Below are positions 17,120 through 26,560 of a stretch of 64,000 nucleotides of DNA, one piece after another. The translations under genes were made by a program, and so were the position numbers. The notes under the pieces are model-generated. The model saw only the letters and a list, made by a program, of their open reading frames with translations. It had not been told where the DNA came from and ran no database searches. Position 1 is the stretch's first letter. The number at the start of each line of letters is the position of its first letter. The stretch is from an uncultured Porphyromonadaceae bacterium (GTDB taxonomy: Bacteria; Bacteroidota; Bacteroidia; Bacteroidales; Muribaculaceae). The DNA lies in NCBI GenBank assembly GCA_902491515.1, contig CABUIC010000002.1, positions 100,542 to 164,541 on the forward strand. The letters run 5' to 3'.

Positions 17120-18961
17120 ATGCCCGTTAATTGTCTTTCAAAAGAAGAATGTTGCGGATGCAACGCTTGCGGAGACGTTTGTCCCACAAACGCGATAAGC
17201 TTCAAAACCGATATCGAAGGGTTCTGGTATCCAGAGATTGACGCAGGAATGTGTATCAACTGCGAGCTATGCACAAAAATTTGTCCTGAGATCAATATTT
17301 CCGCCCTGAAAAAAAATGATTTCCCACAACCGTCGTCGGCAGTTGCGGCCATAAACCGCAACATGACAGAGCGGTGGAACAGTACGTCTGGGGGTATATT
17401 CAGCGTATTCGCCAACAAGATATATGAAGAAAGAGGATATGTCGGCGGTGCTGTTTATAACGATGATTTCAGCGTAAGCAATTTTATTTCCAACAATCCG
17501 GCTGATCTCAAAAGGCTTAGAAGTTCAAAATATCTTCAAAGCAATGCCGAGGGAGTTTACAAAAAGATATTAGCGCTTCTTAAATCCGGCGAACGTGTGC
17601 TCGCCTGCGGCACACCCTGCCAAATGGCGGCCCTGAGGCGTTTCCTGCGCAAGGACTATGAGAATCTCATAATCGTGGATTTCCTTTGCAGAGGAGTCAA
17701 TTCGCCCAAGGTATACCGAAAATATCTCGATAGCCTTGAACGGCGGTATGGAAGCAAAATTGTGGACATAAAGGCAAAGAACAAGGAACTTGGCTGGCGC
17801 AACCTTACCAGGAAGGTGACTTTCGAGGACGGCCAGACCTACTACGGCGTACTGATGGAGGACGACTTCCGCCGAGGATACCACACGAACGTCTATTGCC
17901 GTCCTTCATGCTATAAATGCGAGTTCAAGGGATTTCCCCGTATAGCAGATATTTCAATCGGCGACTTCTGGGGTATCGAAAAATACGCCCCGAATCTCGA
18001 CAACAACATCGGGACATCTCTTGTGCTGATTAATTCGGAAAGAGGGCGCCGATTCTACGAGAGTGTCCGGGATAGAATAGAGGCAGTCGAACTGCCGCTA
18101 TCAGCTGCTTTCGGGGGAAACATCGCCCTCTTCAAATCAATTGAAGCGCCCAAAATCGACAGGGAATCCTTTTTCAAAGATCTTGATAGGGGGACTTTCG
18201 ATGATGTCGTAAGCAAATATTTTCCACAGAAAACAACAGAAGCCTCACGCCGTAGCAGATTACGAAATTTTATTTCTATAACGAAAGAACTCATCAGCAG
18301 ATGGGGCTGGAATATATCGGCCATACGCCGCTTCTACAAGCTGAACCGGCGTCCTTACAGTCAGGTTTCCCTCGAACCGCGCTGTCTTTTCTATCCCGAA
18401 CCGGGAACTGTATTCGACATTGACCCGTCGGCAAAGATCAATCTGCGTTCATCAATCCGCATAGGGGCCTGCCCGATAAAGGGGTTACGTTTACCAGGAT
18501 GTCTGAAGATGGGAAAAGGTACGACTCTGAATGTATTGGGAGGGCCTCGCGACAGGTACGGGCGCGCCAATGAGACGTATACGATAAAAAACGGCTGTTA
18601 TATAGAAATAGTCAACGGTGGCACGCTGACGTTCCACACGGGAGCCGCCAATGTAGGACTAACCATAATGTGCTCAAATTCCATTACGATAGGGGCTGGT
18701 GTTCGCATAGGGCGAAATGTTTCTATCAGGGACTGGAACGGTCAGCACGTGATAGTGTCACCGTCGTATAAAAACGAAGCTCCGGTCGATATCGGGGACA
18801 GAGTGTGGCTGTGCTCGGGTTGTATGATAATGCCGGGAGTGACGATAGGAGAAGGCTCGGTGGTAGGAGCCAATGCGGTTGTAACGAGGGATGTCCCTGC
18901 GCGGTCACTGGTAGTGGGCTCTCCAGCAAAAGTTGTAAAATCCGATATTGAATGGTATTGA
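17120..18961 (+). CDS. Fe-S FrhB-like oxidoreductase fused to a hexapeptide-repeat acyltransferase
   Basis: 613 residues with two parts. Residues 1-60 carry two [4Fe-4S] ferredoxin motifs (CCGCNACGDVCPTNAI and CINCELCTKICPEI). Residues about 80-390 match the F420 hydrogenase/dehydrogenase beta-subunit (FrhB) domain, with GTPCQMAALRRF, DFLCRGVNSP and ADISIGDFWGIEKY. From about residue 430 a left-handed beta-helix of hexapeptide repeats follows (IGAGVRIGRNVSIRDWNG, IGDRVWLCSGCMIMPGVTIG, VVGSPAKVV), as in O-acetyltransferases. FrhB-like proteins commonly sit next to pyruvyl transferases in glycan loci, as here. The cofactor and substrate are unknown. Other family members usually carry the two parts as separate genes. 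Confidence 0.85.
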   Translation: MPVNCLSKEECCGCNACGDVCPTNAISFKTDIEGFWYPEIDAGMCINCELCTKICPEINISALKKNDFPQPSSAVAAINRNMTERWNSTSGGIFSVFANKIYEERGYVGGAVYNDDFSVSNFISNNPADLKRLRSSKYLQSNAEGVYKKILALLKSGERVLACGTPCQMAALRRFLRKDYENLIIVDFLCRGVNSPKVYRKYLDSLERRYGSKIVDIKAKNKELGWRNLTRKVTFEDGQTYYGVLMEDDFRRGYHTNVYCRPSCYKCEFKGFPRIADISIGDFWGIEKYAPNLDNNIGTSLVLINSERGRRFYESVRDRIEAVELPLSAAFGGNIALFKSIEAPKIDRESFFKDLDRGTFDDVVSKYFPQKTTEASRRSRLRNFISITKELISRWGWNISAIRRFYKLNRRPYSQVSLEPRCLFYPEPGTVFDIDPSAKINLRSSIRIGACPIKGLRLPGCLKMGKGTTLNVLGGPRDRYGRANETYTIKNGCYIEIVNGGTLTFHTGAANVGLTIMCSNSITIGAGVRIGRNVSIRDWNGQHVIVSPSYKNEAPVDIGDRVWLCSGCMIMPGVTIGEGSVVGANAVVTRDVPARSLVVGSPAKVVKSDIEWY

Positions 18962-18972
18962 ACGAAAATTAT

Positions 18973-19902
18973 ATGATCTCAATTCCTAATTTTACCCTAA
19001 ATAATGGAAATTCTATCCCTCAGATAGCTTTTGGACCCGGCATATTACGCTACAAAATAAGTTATCCGCTTCATCGCTACACTCCTAACGGCATTCTGAG
19101 ACGATTAATAAACCGTTTTTATACACTTCCCAGTCAGGACCGCTGTTATATCCACTCCATAAACTCGGCCATAAACAACGGCTTCAGGCTGATAGATTAT
19201 TCCGAGACATATGGGCATTATGATTTAGTAAAGAAAGCGATAAGCGCATCAGGGGTAAAACGTGAGGATTTATTCTTCACGACGCGAGTGGGTAACCGAC
19301 TCCAGGACCGCGGGCGCAAGGCAATCCGCGAGTCTTTTTTTAAAGGTCTCAAAGAGCTTGAAATGGATTATGTGGATTTGCTACAGTTCCACTGGCCCGT
19401 AACGGGGAAATTCGTTGATACCTGGCAGGAGATGACGGGCCTTCAGAAAGAGGGCTATGTTCGCAACATCGGCGTAGCGAACTGCCATCAGCATCACCTT
19501 GAAGCAATCTACGAATCAAGTGGCGTCTGGCCTTCGGTCAATCAGTTCGAGATTCATCCCTTGTTCACACAAAAGCCTCTGCTGAAATACTGCCAGGAGC
19601 GAGGAATTGTAGTGGAAGCCTATACACCAATAGCTCGCTATGACGACCGCCTTGTGCGTCTGCCTCTCGTGAAGAATATAGCAGAGAAGTATGGCAAGAG
19701 CATAGTGCAGGTTATTCTGCGCTGGCACGTGCAGAACGGCGTGATACCAGTAGTGCGGGCTATGTCGGCAAAGCATCAGCAGGAAAACCTTGATATTTTC
19801 GATTTCGCGCTGACGCCAGAAGAGATGGCGGCAATTGAGTCTGTAAACATCAATTCGCGGCTGCGCTACGATCCCGACAACTGCGATTTCAATATTCTCT
19901 GA
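18973..19902 (+). CDS. Aldo/keto reductase
   Basis: 309 residues from the start at 18973 (MISIPNFTLNNGNSIPQIAFG). A start at 18952 would overlap the previous gene and add seven residues. The AKR barrel shows FRLIDYSETYG (catalytic Asp and Tyr), VDLLQFHWPVTG with the catalytic His, NIGVANCHQHH, QFEIHPLF, and the NADPH-binding end region HQQENLDIFDF. It reduces a carbonyl with NADPH. A role in making a reduced sugar or polyol of this polysaccharide is inferred from position. Its stop overlaps the flippase start (TGATG). Confidence 0.86.
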   Translation: MISIPNFTLNNGNSIPQIAFGPGILRYKISYPLHRYTPNGILRRLINRFYTLPSQDRCYIHSINSAINNGFRLIDYSETYGHYDLVKKAISASGVKREDLFFTTRVGNRLQDRGRKAIRESFFKGLKELEMDYVDLLQFHWPVTGKFVDTWQEMTGLQKEGYVRNIGVANCHQHHLEAIYESSGVWPSVNQFEIHPLFTQKPLLKYCQERGIVVEAYTPIARYDDRLVRLPLVKNIAEKYGKSIVQVILRWHVQNGVIPVVRAMSAKHQQENLDIFDFALTPEEMAAIESVNINSRLRYDPDNCDFNIL

Positions 19903-21452
19903 TGGCTGAAAAAGTAGACAAAAGGCTCATTGCCAAGAATACAGTATTCCTGTATATCAGGATGTTTGTAAGCATGGCAATCGGGTTCTTCACTTCGCGC
20001 ATCACCCTTGAATATCTGGGAGTTACTGATTATGGCGTATATCAGTCAGTCGGAGGTATTGTCGGGCTGGTATCTTTCGTAAATTCAGCAATCACCACAG
20101 GAATTTCACGGTTCATAACCTTTTCGATAGGCGAGGGTAATCTGGAGAAAAGCCGTCGGCTCTTCTCGACTATACTTTCCACTCAGTTAGTCTTCATAGC
20201 AATTCTGGTGATAATAGCAGAAACAGTCGGTCTTTGGTTTGTAAAGCATAAGCTTGTTATTCCCGAAGCAACAATGTCGGCAGCGGTGTTCACTTATCAT
20301 CTTTCAGTGTTTACTATGGCTCTGAGTATGTTAGCAAATCCATTCAATGCGATGATAGTAGCTCACGAGCATATGAAGATATATGCCTACATCAGTCTTG
20401 CTCAGTCCTTTTCCATCCTTGGAGCAGCGTATCTTCTGACGGTTACTCCAACCGGACGCTTGTACCTTTACTCTTCGTTGCTCTTTTTAATCACTGTTTG
20501 CGCTTTGGCGTACCAGATTTATTACAGCCAAAAGCATTTTAAGGAAACGAGTTTCAAACCCATTTTCGACAGAATGATTGTCCGGGAAGTTGCTGGTTTT
20601 TCGGGCTGGAGCCTGATAGCGGCGTTGAGTATGGCACTCAACAATCAGGGAATTCTGGTACTTCTCAACATGTTTTTTACGCCGGCGGTTGTTGCAGCAA
20701 GAGCCGTATCCCTCACAGTCAACGGCTCGGTAAACAGCCTCGTGGGGAATTTCCGCGCGGCGATGAACCCTCAGATAGTCAAACAATACGCGGCAGGGAA
20801 CTATGACGTGTCGAAAAATCTGTTGTTGAACTCCACAAAATTCAGCTTTTTTCTTTTGCTGATATTGGTGGTGCCTGTTTTTTATATGGCCGACCCTTTG
20901 CTTGAGATATGGCTGAAAGAAGTACCTGAATATTCCGGTATATTTTTAAAACTCGTAATCATCCAAAGCCTATTTCAGATTTTTGACACCTCTTTTTATA
21001 TGGCTTTGTACGCAAAAGGCCAACTGAGGGAGAATGCACTGATTTCTCCTGTAATGGGTCTGATGTGTTTCCCGATAGTATATATATTGTTCAAGAACGG
21101 GGCATCGCCCGTGGCACTTTCGTGGGTGTTTCTCGTATTCTACGGTATCTTGGGAGTGATTGTCAAACCAATTCTGATAATACAGATAGTCAATTACAAA
21201 TGGTCCGAAATATTTCCGGTATTGATGATTTGTTTGACAACTTCCTTATTGTCGTTTGCATCGGGCTATTTTATAACGAAGGCCACCTATACTCCGACAT
21301 TCTGGGGATTTCTTCTAACGTCGTTTCTGAGTTTCTCAGCTTCTGTAATAATAGTCTTTTTTGTCGGGCTTAACAAGAACTTACGTTCAATGCTCATAAC
21401 TAAGATACTATCATTCTTCAAGAAAAACAAAGCAATCGGATTGATCTCATGA
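19902..21452 (+). CDS. Polysaccharide flippase, Wzx type (MATE/MOP superfamily)
   Basis: 516 residues with about 12-14 hydrophobic segments. The N-terminus KNTVFLYIRMFVSMAIGFFTSRI, then LEYLGVTDYGVYQSVGGIVG is typical of Wzx-like exporters that move lipid-linked repeat units across the inner membrane. It is AT-richer than the genes before 16200. The stop overlaps the pyruvyl transferase start by ATGA. With the Wzy-like gene at 26557 and a WecA-type initiator at 38464, it defines a Wzx/Wzy-type pathway. Confidence 0.85.
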   Translation: MAEKVDKRLIAKNTVFLYIRMFVSMAIGFFTSRITLEYLGVTDYGVYQSVGGIVGLVSFVNSAITTGISRFITFSIGEGNLEKSRRLFSTILSTQLVFIAILVIIAETVGLWFVKHKLVIPEATMSAAVFTYHLSVFTMALSMLANPFNAMIVAHEHMKIYAYISLAQSFSILGAAYLLTVTPTGRLYLYSSLLFLITVCALAYQIYYSQKHFKETSFKPIFDRMIVREVAGFSGWSLIAALSMALNNQGILVLLNMFFTPAVVAARAVSLTVNGSVNSLVGNFRAAMNPQIVKQYAAGNYDVSKNLLLNSTKFSFFLLLILVVPVFYMADPLLEIWLKEVPEYSGIFLKLVIIQSLFQIFDTSFYMALYAKGQLRENALISPVMGLMCFPIVYILFKNGASPVALSWVFLVFYGILGVIVKPILIIQIVNYKWSEIFPVLMICLTTSLLSFASGYFITKATYTPTFWGFLLTSFLSFSASVIIVFFVGLNKNLRSMLITKILSFFKKNKAIGLIS

Positions 21453-22573
21453 AAATCGGCATACTAACTCAACCTTTAGGACATAACTACGGTGGGATTC
21501 TGCAGAATTTCGCGTTACAGACTGTACTTGAACGTACGGGACATCGCGTTGTAACCCTCGATTACACGGCAAATTCGCTGAAGAAAGCTTTCATAATCAA
21601 CAGTTATGCCATTGCCGCTTATATTATAAAACACCTTGTTTTTCATCCTACGCGGCGTTACAACCAGTTACCTTGGCGAAACCGGTACAGCCAAATGAAT
21701 CGCTTTATAAAAAAGCATCTCCATATCTTAAAATCCCGTCACGGATTAAATGATGAAACTGTCAGGCTTTTTAATCTCGACGGGGTTGTTGTCGGAAGTG
21801 ATCAAGTGTGGCGCCCACGTTATAACAGAACGTCTCTTCCATGGATGTTCTGCAGTTTTCTGAATGACGGTTCACAATTGCCAGTCGTAGCATACGCCGC
21901 CTCCTTTGGAGTCGGAGAATGGGAGTACACTCCCGAGCAGACCGAGATGGCCCGGCGCAACATCAAGCGTTTCAAGGCCGTTTCCGTCCGTGAGGCATCG
22001 GGAGTGGAACTTTGCCGCGAACATCTCGGTGCGGAAGCAGTCCATGTGCTTGACCCCACTCTTCTGTTGGACCAAGCCGACTATATGGCCCTTGTCCCGA
22101 AGAATACTCTTGCGCGGGTGCCAGAGGGATGCGTGGGAGTGTATATCCTCGACCTCACTGAGCGCAAAAAAGCAATCGTGGACGCAGTATGCCGCATTCT
22201 TGGCAAACGTGCCGTTTATTTCGGTTGCCCCGCGGAAGGGAGCGACAAATATCCGTCAGTAGAAAGCTGGCTGGCCCACTTCGACCGCGCAGACTTCATC
22301 GTCACCGATTCCTTCCACGGAACGGCCTTCTCCATCAACTTCCAACGACCCTTCCTCTCGATAGTCAACCCGAACCGCGGCGCCGACCGCTTCACCTCCC
22401 TGCTCGACTCAGTCGGATTGCAGGAACGGCTGATAAGCGAGGACGGCACTATGTCCGCCTTGGGGGCTCTCGCCAGGAGATCAATAGATTGGGGCGCGGT
22501 CAACAACCGTCTCAACCAATTGCGCAAACATTCGATGGAATTTCTCGAAGGAGCTCTACTTAAACCTCAATAG
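21449..22573 (+). CDS. Polysaccharide pyruvyl transferase family protein
   Basis: 374 residues. CsaB/PssM-type features: the N-terminal GILTQPLGHNYGGILQNFAL, LDGVVVGSDQVWRP, a central HVLDPTLLL, and IVTDSFHGTAFSINFQRPF near residue 285. It transfers pyruvate from PEP to make a ketal on a sugar and so adds negative charge (family knowledge). An FrhB-like gene two genes upstream is a common companion of this family in glycan loci. Confidence 0.85.
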   Translation: MKIGILTQPLGHNYGGILQNFALQTVLERTGHRVVTLDYTANSLKKAFIINSYAIAAYIIKHLVFHPTRRYNQLPWRNRYSQMNRFIKKHLHILKSRHGLNDETVRLFNLDGVVVGSDQVWRPRYNRTSLPWMFCSFLNDGSQLPVVAYAASFGVGEWEYTPEQTEMARRNIKRFKAVSVREASGVELCREHLGAEAVHVLDPTLLLDQADYMALVPKNTLARVPEGCVGVYILDLTERKKAIVDAVCRILGKRAVYFGCPAEGSDKYPSVESWLAHFDRADFIVTDSFHGTAFSINFQRPFLSIVNPNRGADRFTSLLDSVGLQERLISEDGTMSALGALARRSIDWGAVNNRLNQLRKHSMEFLEGALLKPQ

Positions 22574-22576
22574 AAA

Positions 22577-23185
22577 ATGAAAAAATCTTTTCTCACTTCA
22601 GTGAAAAGACTTGTCCGGAAATTATTGTTTTTGCCCATTGTCGTCGCGTATAAATCGTCAGGTAATAAATCTGTAATTGACGAAGATATTGCTCGATGGT
22701 ACGGGGAACACGGAATGAAGTTAATATCAAGCGAGGATGCATTGACAAAGTTGATGCTCAACCGAACTTTCCGGACTGTGCTTTATTTCCGACTGCCGGA
22801 ATTGCCGTCTTGGGTAAAGAAGATTTATAAAGCTGACAGTTCGTTTTTCATATCTCCATCTTGTGAAATTGAGGGCGGACTATACTTCTGGCACCCGTTG
22901 AGTACATACCTCTACGCAAAACATATCGGTAAGAATTGCACCATCCGTCAATTGACAACTTTCGGGAATCTGGGTAAAAAGAATCCTCAGGCTCGCCCTT
23001 ATATCGGAGACAATGTCGACGTCGGTGTAAATGTCACCATTATCGGAGATGTTAAAGTGGGCAACAATGTCTGCATTGGAGCTGGCGCCGTTATCACCAA
23101 GGATATACCCGACAATTGCAATGTTGTCGGTAATCCCGCCTACATCGTCCGTCGTAATGGCGTAAAATGCCACGAAAAGCTATAG
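22577..23185 (+). CDS. Serine-acetyltransferase-like hexapeptide acyltransferase
   Basis: 202 residues. The C-terminal left-handed beta-helix has hexapeptide repeats (IGDNVDVGVNVTIIGDVKVG, NNVCIGAGAVITKDIPDN) and ends with VVGNPAYIVRR, the CysE-like active-site and tail region. The N-terminal ~80 residues are basic and helical. In this context it probably O-acetylates a sugar. A true serine acetyltransferase is less likely because the N-terminal CysE domain is not evident. Confidence 0.8.
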   Translation: MKKSFLTSVKRLVRKLLFLPIVVAYKSSGNKSVIDEDIARWYGEHGMKLISSEDALTKLMLNRTFRTVLYFRLPELPSWVKKIYKADSSFFISPSCEIEGGLYFWHPLSTYLYAKHIGKNCTIRQLTTFGNLGKKNPQARPYIGDNVDVGVNVTIIGDVKVGNNVCIGAGAVITKDIPDNCNVVGNPAYIVRRNGVKCHEKL

Positions 23186-23217
23186 CCGACAATTTGTTTT
23201 CATCCACATCCCCGGCA

Positions 23218-24294
23218 ATGCCCAGAATTAAGCTTTTTCTCGGAGGATACGTCAATTACCTCAACGCTCAGAACATCAACTGCCGGGCGTTGTCGGAGGT
23301 ACTTGACCATGACCGCTTCGACATTACAACAATCCTTTATCCCGAACAGACAGCTGGAGATTTCTACCGCGTTCAAGGGATTCATTATCTCCAAATGTCG
23401 CGACCTGTGAGATTGTGGCGATATATTGTCTACCTAATTGGCATTGCCCGTTCTAACGTCGCCTACCTACCCAAGGGCGAGATTGATAGTTTTTGTCTCA
23501 TTGTTGCACGAATTTTCAGGACAAAGGCCTTTACAACAGTAGAAGGTCTTATTGATGATCTTGGTATCGGGCTGACCGGAATGGGTAAGCGGAAAAAATC
23601 TTCATATATAGCTCATTTCACCAAATATGAGCCAAACCTTTATGCAATCACAAAATATATCGCCAGGGATGTCGCAAGAAGACGCGGCTTTCATTTCTCA
23701 GACAGGATATTATATCTTGGAGTTGACAGCGATAAATTCAAGGTAAGCAATCGTACCCCCAAAACACTGTCGGATATTATTTTTATAGGCAATTCTCCTT
23801 CTATCAAAAATATAGAAGATTTCATGGATGCGGCTAAAGCATTCCCAGAGATTAAGTTTCACATCGTAGGTGGTAACAAACTGAAAAACGGCACTGTCGA
23901 AAGCTATATCGCCGATCACGGGCTCGCCAATGTCACGTATCACGGTAGGCTCGACCATACAGCCCTGGCAGAGTTTCTCAAATCAATCGACCTCATGTAC
24001 TTCCCCAGCCGGAGCGAAGGGTTTCCAAAGGTACATCTCGAGACGGCCTGTGCCGGAGTTCCCACCTTGTGCTACAGCGACTATGGCGCTTCGGAATGGA
24101 TTGACTCCGGACGCAACGGACTCGTGGTCGACACTGCGGAAGAAGCCTTGCGCGAGATTGGGCGCCTCCGCGAGAATCCCGAAGAACTCCGCGCGCTCTC
24201 CGAGGGCGCGGTAGAGCTCGGCCGCAAATTCGACTGGAAAAACATTGTCGGTATATGGGCCGAGGAAATAGAACGTCTTGCAGAATCGAAATGA
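23218..24294 (+). CDS. Family-4 glycosyltransferase
   Basis: 358 residues from the ATG at 23218 (MPRIKLFLGGYVNYLNAQN). A longer frame from 23167 would overlap the previous gene by 19 nt. GT-B features: FIGNSPSIKNIEDFMDA, FHIVGGNKLKNG, YHGRLDHTALAEFL, and the E-x7-E segment SRSEGFPKVHLETACAGVPT. The donor sugar is not predictable. Translationally coupled to the next gene by ATGA. Confidence 0.85.
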   Translation: MPRIKLFLGGYVNYLNAQNINCRALSEVLDHDRFDITTILYPEQTAGDFYRVQGIHYLQMSRPVRLWRYIVYLIGIARSNVAYLPKGEIDSFCLIVARIFRTKAFTTVEGLIDDLGIGLTGMGKRKKSSYIAHFTKYEPNLYAITKYIARDVARRRGFHFSDRILYLGVDSDKFKVSNRTPKTLSDIIFIGNSPSIKNIEDFMDAAKAFPEIKFHIVGGNKLKNGTVESYIADHGLANVTYHGRLDHTALAEFLKSIDLMYFPSRSEGFPKVHLETACAGVPTLCYSDYGASEWIDSGRNGLVVDTAEEALREIGRLRENPEELRALSEGAVELGRKFDWKNIVGIWAEEIERLAESK

Positions 24295-25415
24295 AACAGG
24301 TCTTATTCTATTACCCGCAACACTTCAACCGCTCGTCCAGAGGGACCAATCCCTTCTTCGACTCCCTCATCGGAATCTGCCGTGAGGAAGGTATCAGCCA
24401 CGACGTAATGGAAGAACCGGACGCGGCTACAGACAAACCCCGGAACCCTGCGGCCCGGAAAGCGGACACCTTCTACTGGAGTGTGACAATTCTCCGGAAG
24501 GCGCTTTCGCTCCTCTTGCCCCGGCGCGACTTCTATGCCCGCGAGCGCATGGCGGGACGGATATTCAATGCCTTGACCTTCGGGCGGTTCCGCTACCGCA
24601 CCTATGTGACAATCTCAGGCTCCATGTTCCATTTCTTCGCCGCTCTCAACCCCAATGCGCGGGTCTACGACATGCAGCACGGAGTCCTCTACAAACACCA
24701 TCCGACATTTTTCGACGAACGGCAACTCCGTTTGCGGCCTCAGTTCTACAACCCGCAGCTCCACTTCATGTTCTGGGGCGAGGGCTACCGCGACTGCTTC
24801 TGCCGGGGGGAAGAGAGCGTGATGCGCGGGCGCGACCACGTCACAGGCTACCCCGTAGAGATGGAAATCGAAGGAAGTCCGGCTGACCACAGCGCAAGCC
24901 GGCTTGTCGTCGTATCTCTCCAGTTCACCCACAGCGTCGACATGGCCGAGCGCGAGAAGATGAAACGCACTCTTTGGCGCTTCCTCGAGGAAATGGAGCC
25001 GGCCGGCTTGGTGATTGTTCTCAAAAACCATCCACGCTACAACAACAGCATTCCGCTCGACGATCTCTTCCTCCGCTTCCCCGGGATCAAGCTCACCGAC
25101 GAGCCGCTTGACTCGCTCGCCCGCCGCGCCCGGCTCCACGTCACCTATTTCTCCACTACGGCATTCGAATTCGCCGCATTCGGAGTTCCTACTTATTTCT
25201 TGAACAACGAGGACCAGCGTCGCGACGACCTGATGTACTACGACGAGTACCGCTACCCCCTCTACCGAGGACTGACCGCTCCGCAAGTCGCCGCGCGCCT
25301 CGCGGATTCCGCAGCATATCTCGCCGACTCCCGCACAGTCCTTGAATGGTACCGCGCCTTCTACTCCCCCTTCGACCGCCGGAAGTTCATGAACCTCATC
25401 TCCCCGGAACGATGA
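24291..25415 (+). CDS. GT-B-like surface-carbohydrate biosynthesis protein
   Basis: 374 residues. The start at 24291 overlaps the previous stop (ATGA). It is not clearly assignable to a named GT family. Visible features are a mid-protein QHG motif (VYDMQHGVLYKHH), MFWGEGY, HVTGYPVEM, and a C-terminal segment VILKNHPRYNN followed by HVTYFSTTAFEFAAFGVPTY, as in CDP-glycerol- or polysialyltransferase-like GT-B folds. The neighbours are all glycosyltransferases, so sugar or polyol-phosphate transfer is likely. Confidence 0.65.
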   Translation: MKQVLFYYPQHFNRSSRGTNPFFDSLIGICREEGISHDVMEEPDAATDKPRNPAARKADTFYWSVTILRKALSLLLPRRDFYARERMAGRIFNALTFGRFRYRTYVTISGSMFHFFAALNPNARVYDMQHGVLYKHHPTFFDERQLRLRPQFYNPQLHFMFWGEGYRDCFCRGEESVMRGRDHVTGYPVEMEIEGSPADHSASRLVVVSLQFTHSVDMAEREKMKRTLWRFLEEMEPAGLVIVLKNHPRYNNSIPLDDLFLRFPGIKLTDEPLDSLARRARLHVTYFSTTAFEFAAFGVPTYFLNNEDQRRDDLMYYDEYRYPLYRGLTAPQVAARLADSAAYLADSRTVLEWYRAFYSPFDRRKFMNLISPER

Positions 25416-26560
25416 AGTATTACCTCTGCATAACACCGTTTTTTCCTGAGCCTGATTCTTTTATCGGGCCTTATGTTCTGGACCAGGTCAAAGCAATTAA
25501 GAATGTTTCGGACTATCAGGTAGTGGTTTTTAAACCTACGCCGTTTTACAATCCTAAGGAGGATTATACGTATGACGGAGTCAAGGTCAATCTCTTCAAA
25601 TACTTTACAGTGCCGAGCAATGCTTTTCCCAACAGTCTGTGCGATGAGCTGACTTACCGGATGTTCCGACGAAAGCTCCGGGAGCTCGGTATCAAACCAG
25701 AAGACATAGCCGTATGTCACGCCCATGTGGCGCATATAGGTTCGACCGCAGTGCGTCTGAAGCGGGATTTTCCCGAGGTCCGCGTGGTTGTTCAGCATCA
25801 TGGGTTTGATGTCATGAGCACTACCGACGGTCGACTCGCGCGCTTCAGCTGGCACGAAAGGCTTTGTATCCGTCACAACATCTCAATCTGCAACCGTGCG
25901 GACATCAATGTCGGAGTAAGCAGGAAAACGTTGGATTTCGTTCTCAAGCAACCAGGAGCTGAAATTAAGCACTGCTACACGCTCTACAACGGAGTAGACA
26001 CTTCAATTTTCCATCCTGCGGAGCAAGCTCAATGCCATGATGTCTTTACAATAGGATGCGTGGCGAACTTCTGGCAGCTGAAGGACCAGATGACACTAAT
26101 CCGTGCGGTAAAACGGTTGGTCAAATCCGGGCATGAGCAATTAAAAGTTGTCTTCATCGGCACAGGATACACACGTCAGGAATGCGAGGACTACATATCG
26201 GAGCACGGGCTTGGACGATGGTTTGAATTCCGCGACACGATGCACCACCGAATGCTGCCTGATTTTTACCGTTCGCTCGACTTGTTTGTACTCCCCTCAT
26301 ATTATGAGGCATTCGGTTGTGTCTACACCGAGGCATATGCATGTGGAGTGTCCTTCATCGGGGTTAAAGGACAAGGCATCTCGGAAATCATCCCGGAGTC
26401 GGAAAAGGACCTCTGGTTGATTGACAAAGGCGACGATGAGCACCTTGCCATATTGATTTTAGCTCGAATGAGAGGAGACCTGACTCCGCAAAAACTATCC
26501 TCCCCTATTGACCTTCATACGTTGGTTGACAATTATATTAAGTTCTTGGACAACGAATGA
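25412..26560 (+). CDS. Family-4 glycosyltransferase
   Basis: 382 residues from the start at 25412 (MKYYLCITPFFPEPDSF), chosen for the ATGA overlap with the preceding gene. GT-B with AVCHAHVAHIGSTAVRL, VVQHHGFD, VVFIGTGYTRQECE and the E-x7-E segment SYYEAFGCVYTEAYACGVSF. Stop overlaps the Wzy-like gene by ATGA. Confidence 0.87.
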   Translation: MKYYLCITPFFPEPDSFIGPYVLDQVKAIKNVSDYQVVVFKPTPFYNPKEDYTYDGVKVNLFKYFTVPSNAFPNSLCDELTYRMFRRKLRELGIKPEDIAVCHAHVAHIGSTAVRLKRDFPEVRVVVQHHGFDVMSTTDGRLARFSWHERLCIRHNISICNRADINVGVSRKTLDFVLKQPGAEIKHCYTLYNGVDTSIFHPAEQAQCHDVFTIGCVANFWQLKDQMTLIRAVKRLVKSGHEQLKVVFIGTGYTRQECEDYISEHGLGRWFEFRDTMHHRMLPDFYRSLDLFVLPSYYEAFGCVYTEAYACGVSFIGVKGQGISEIIPESEKDLWLIDKGDDEHLAILILARMRGDLTPQKLSSPIDLHTLVDNYIKFLDNE

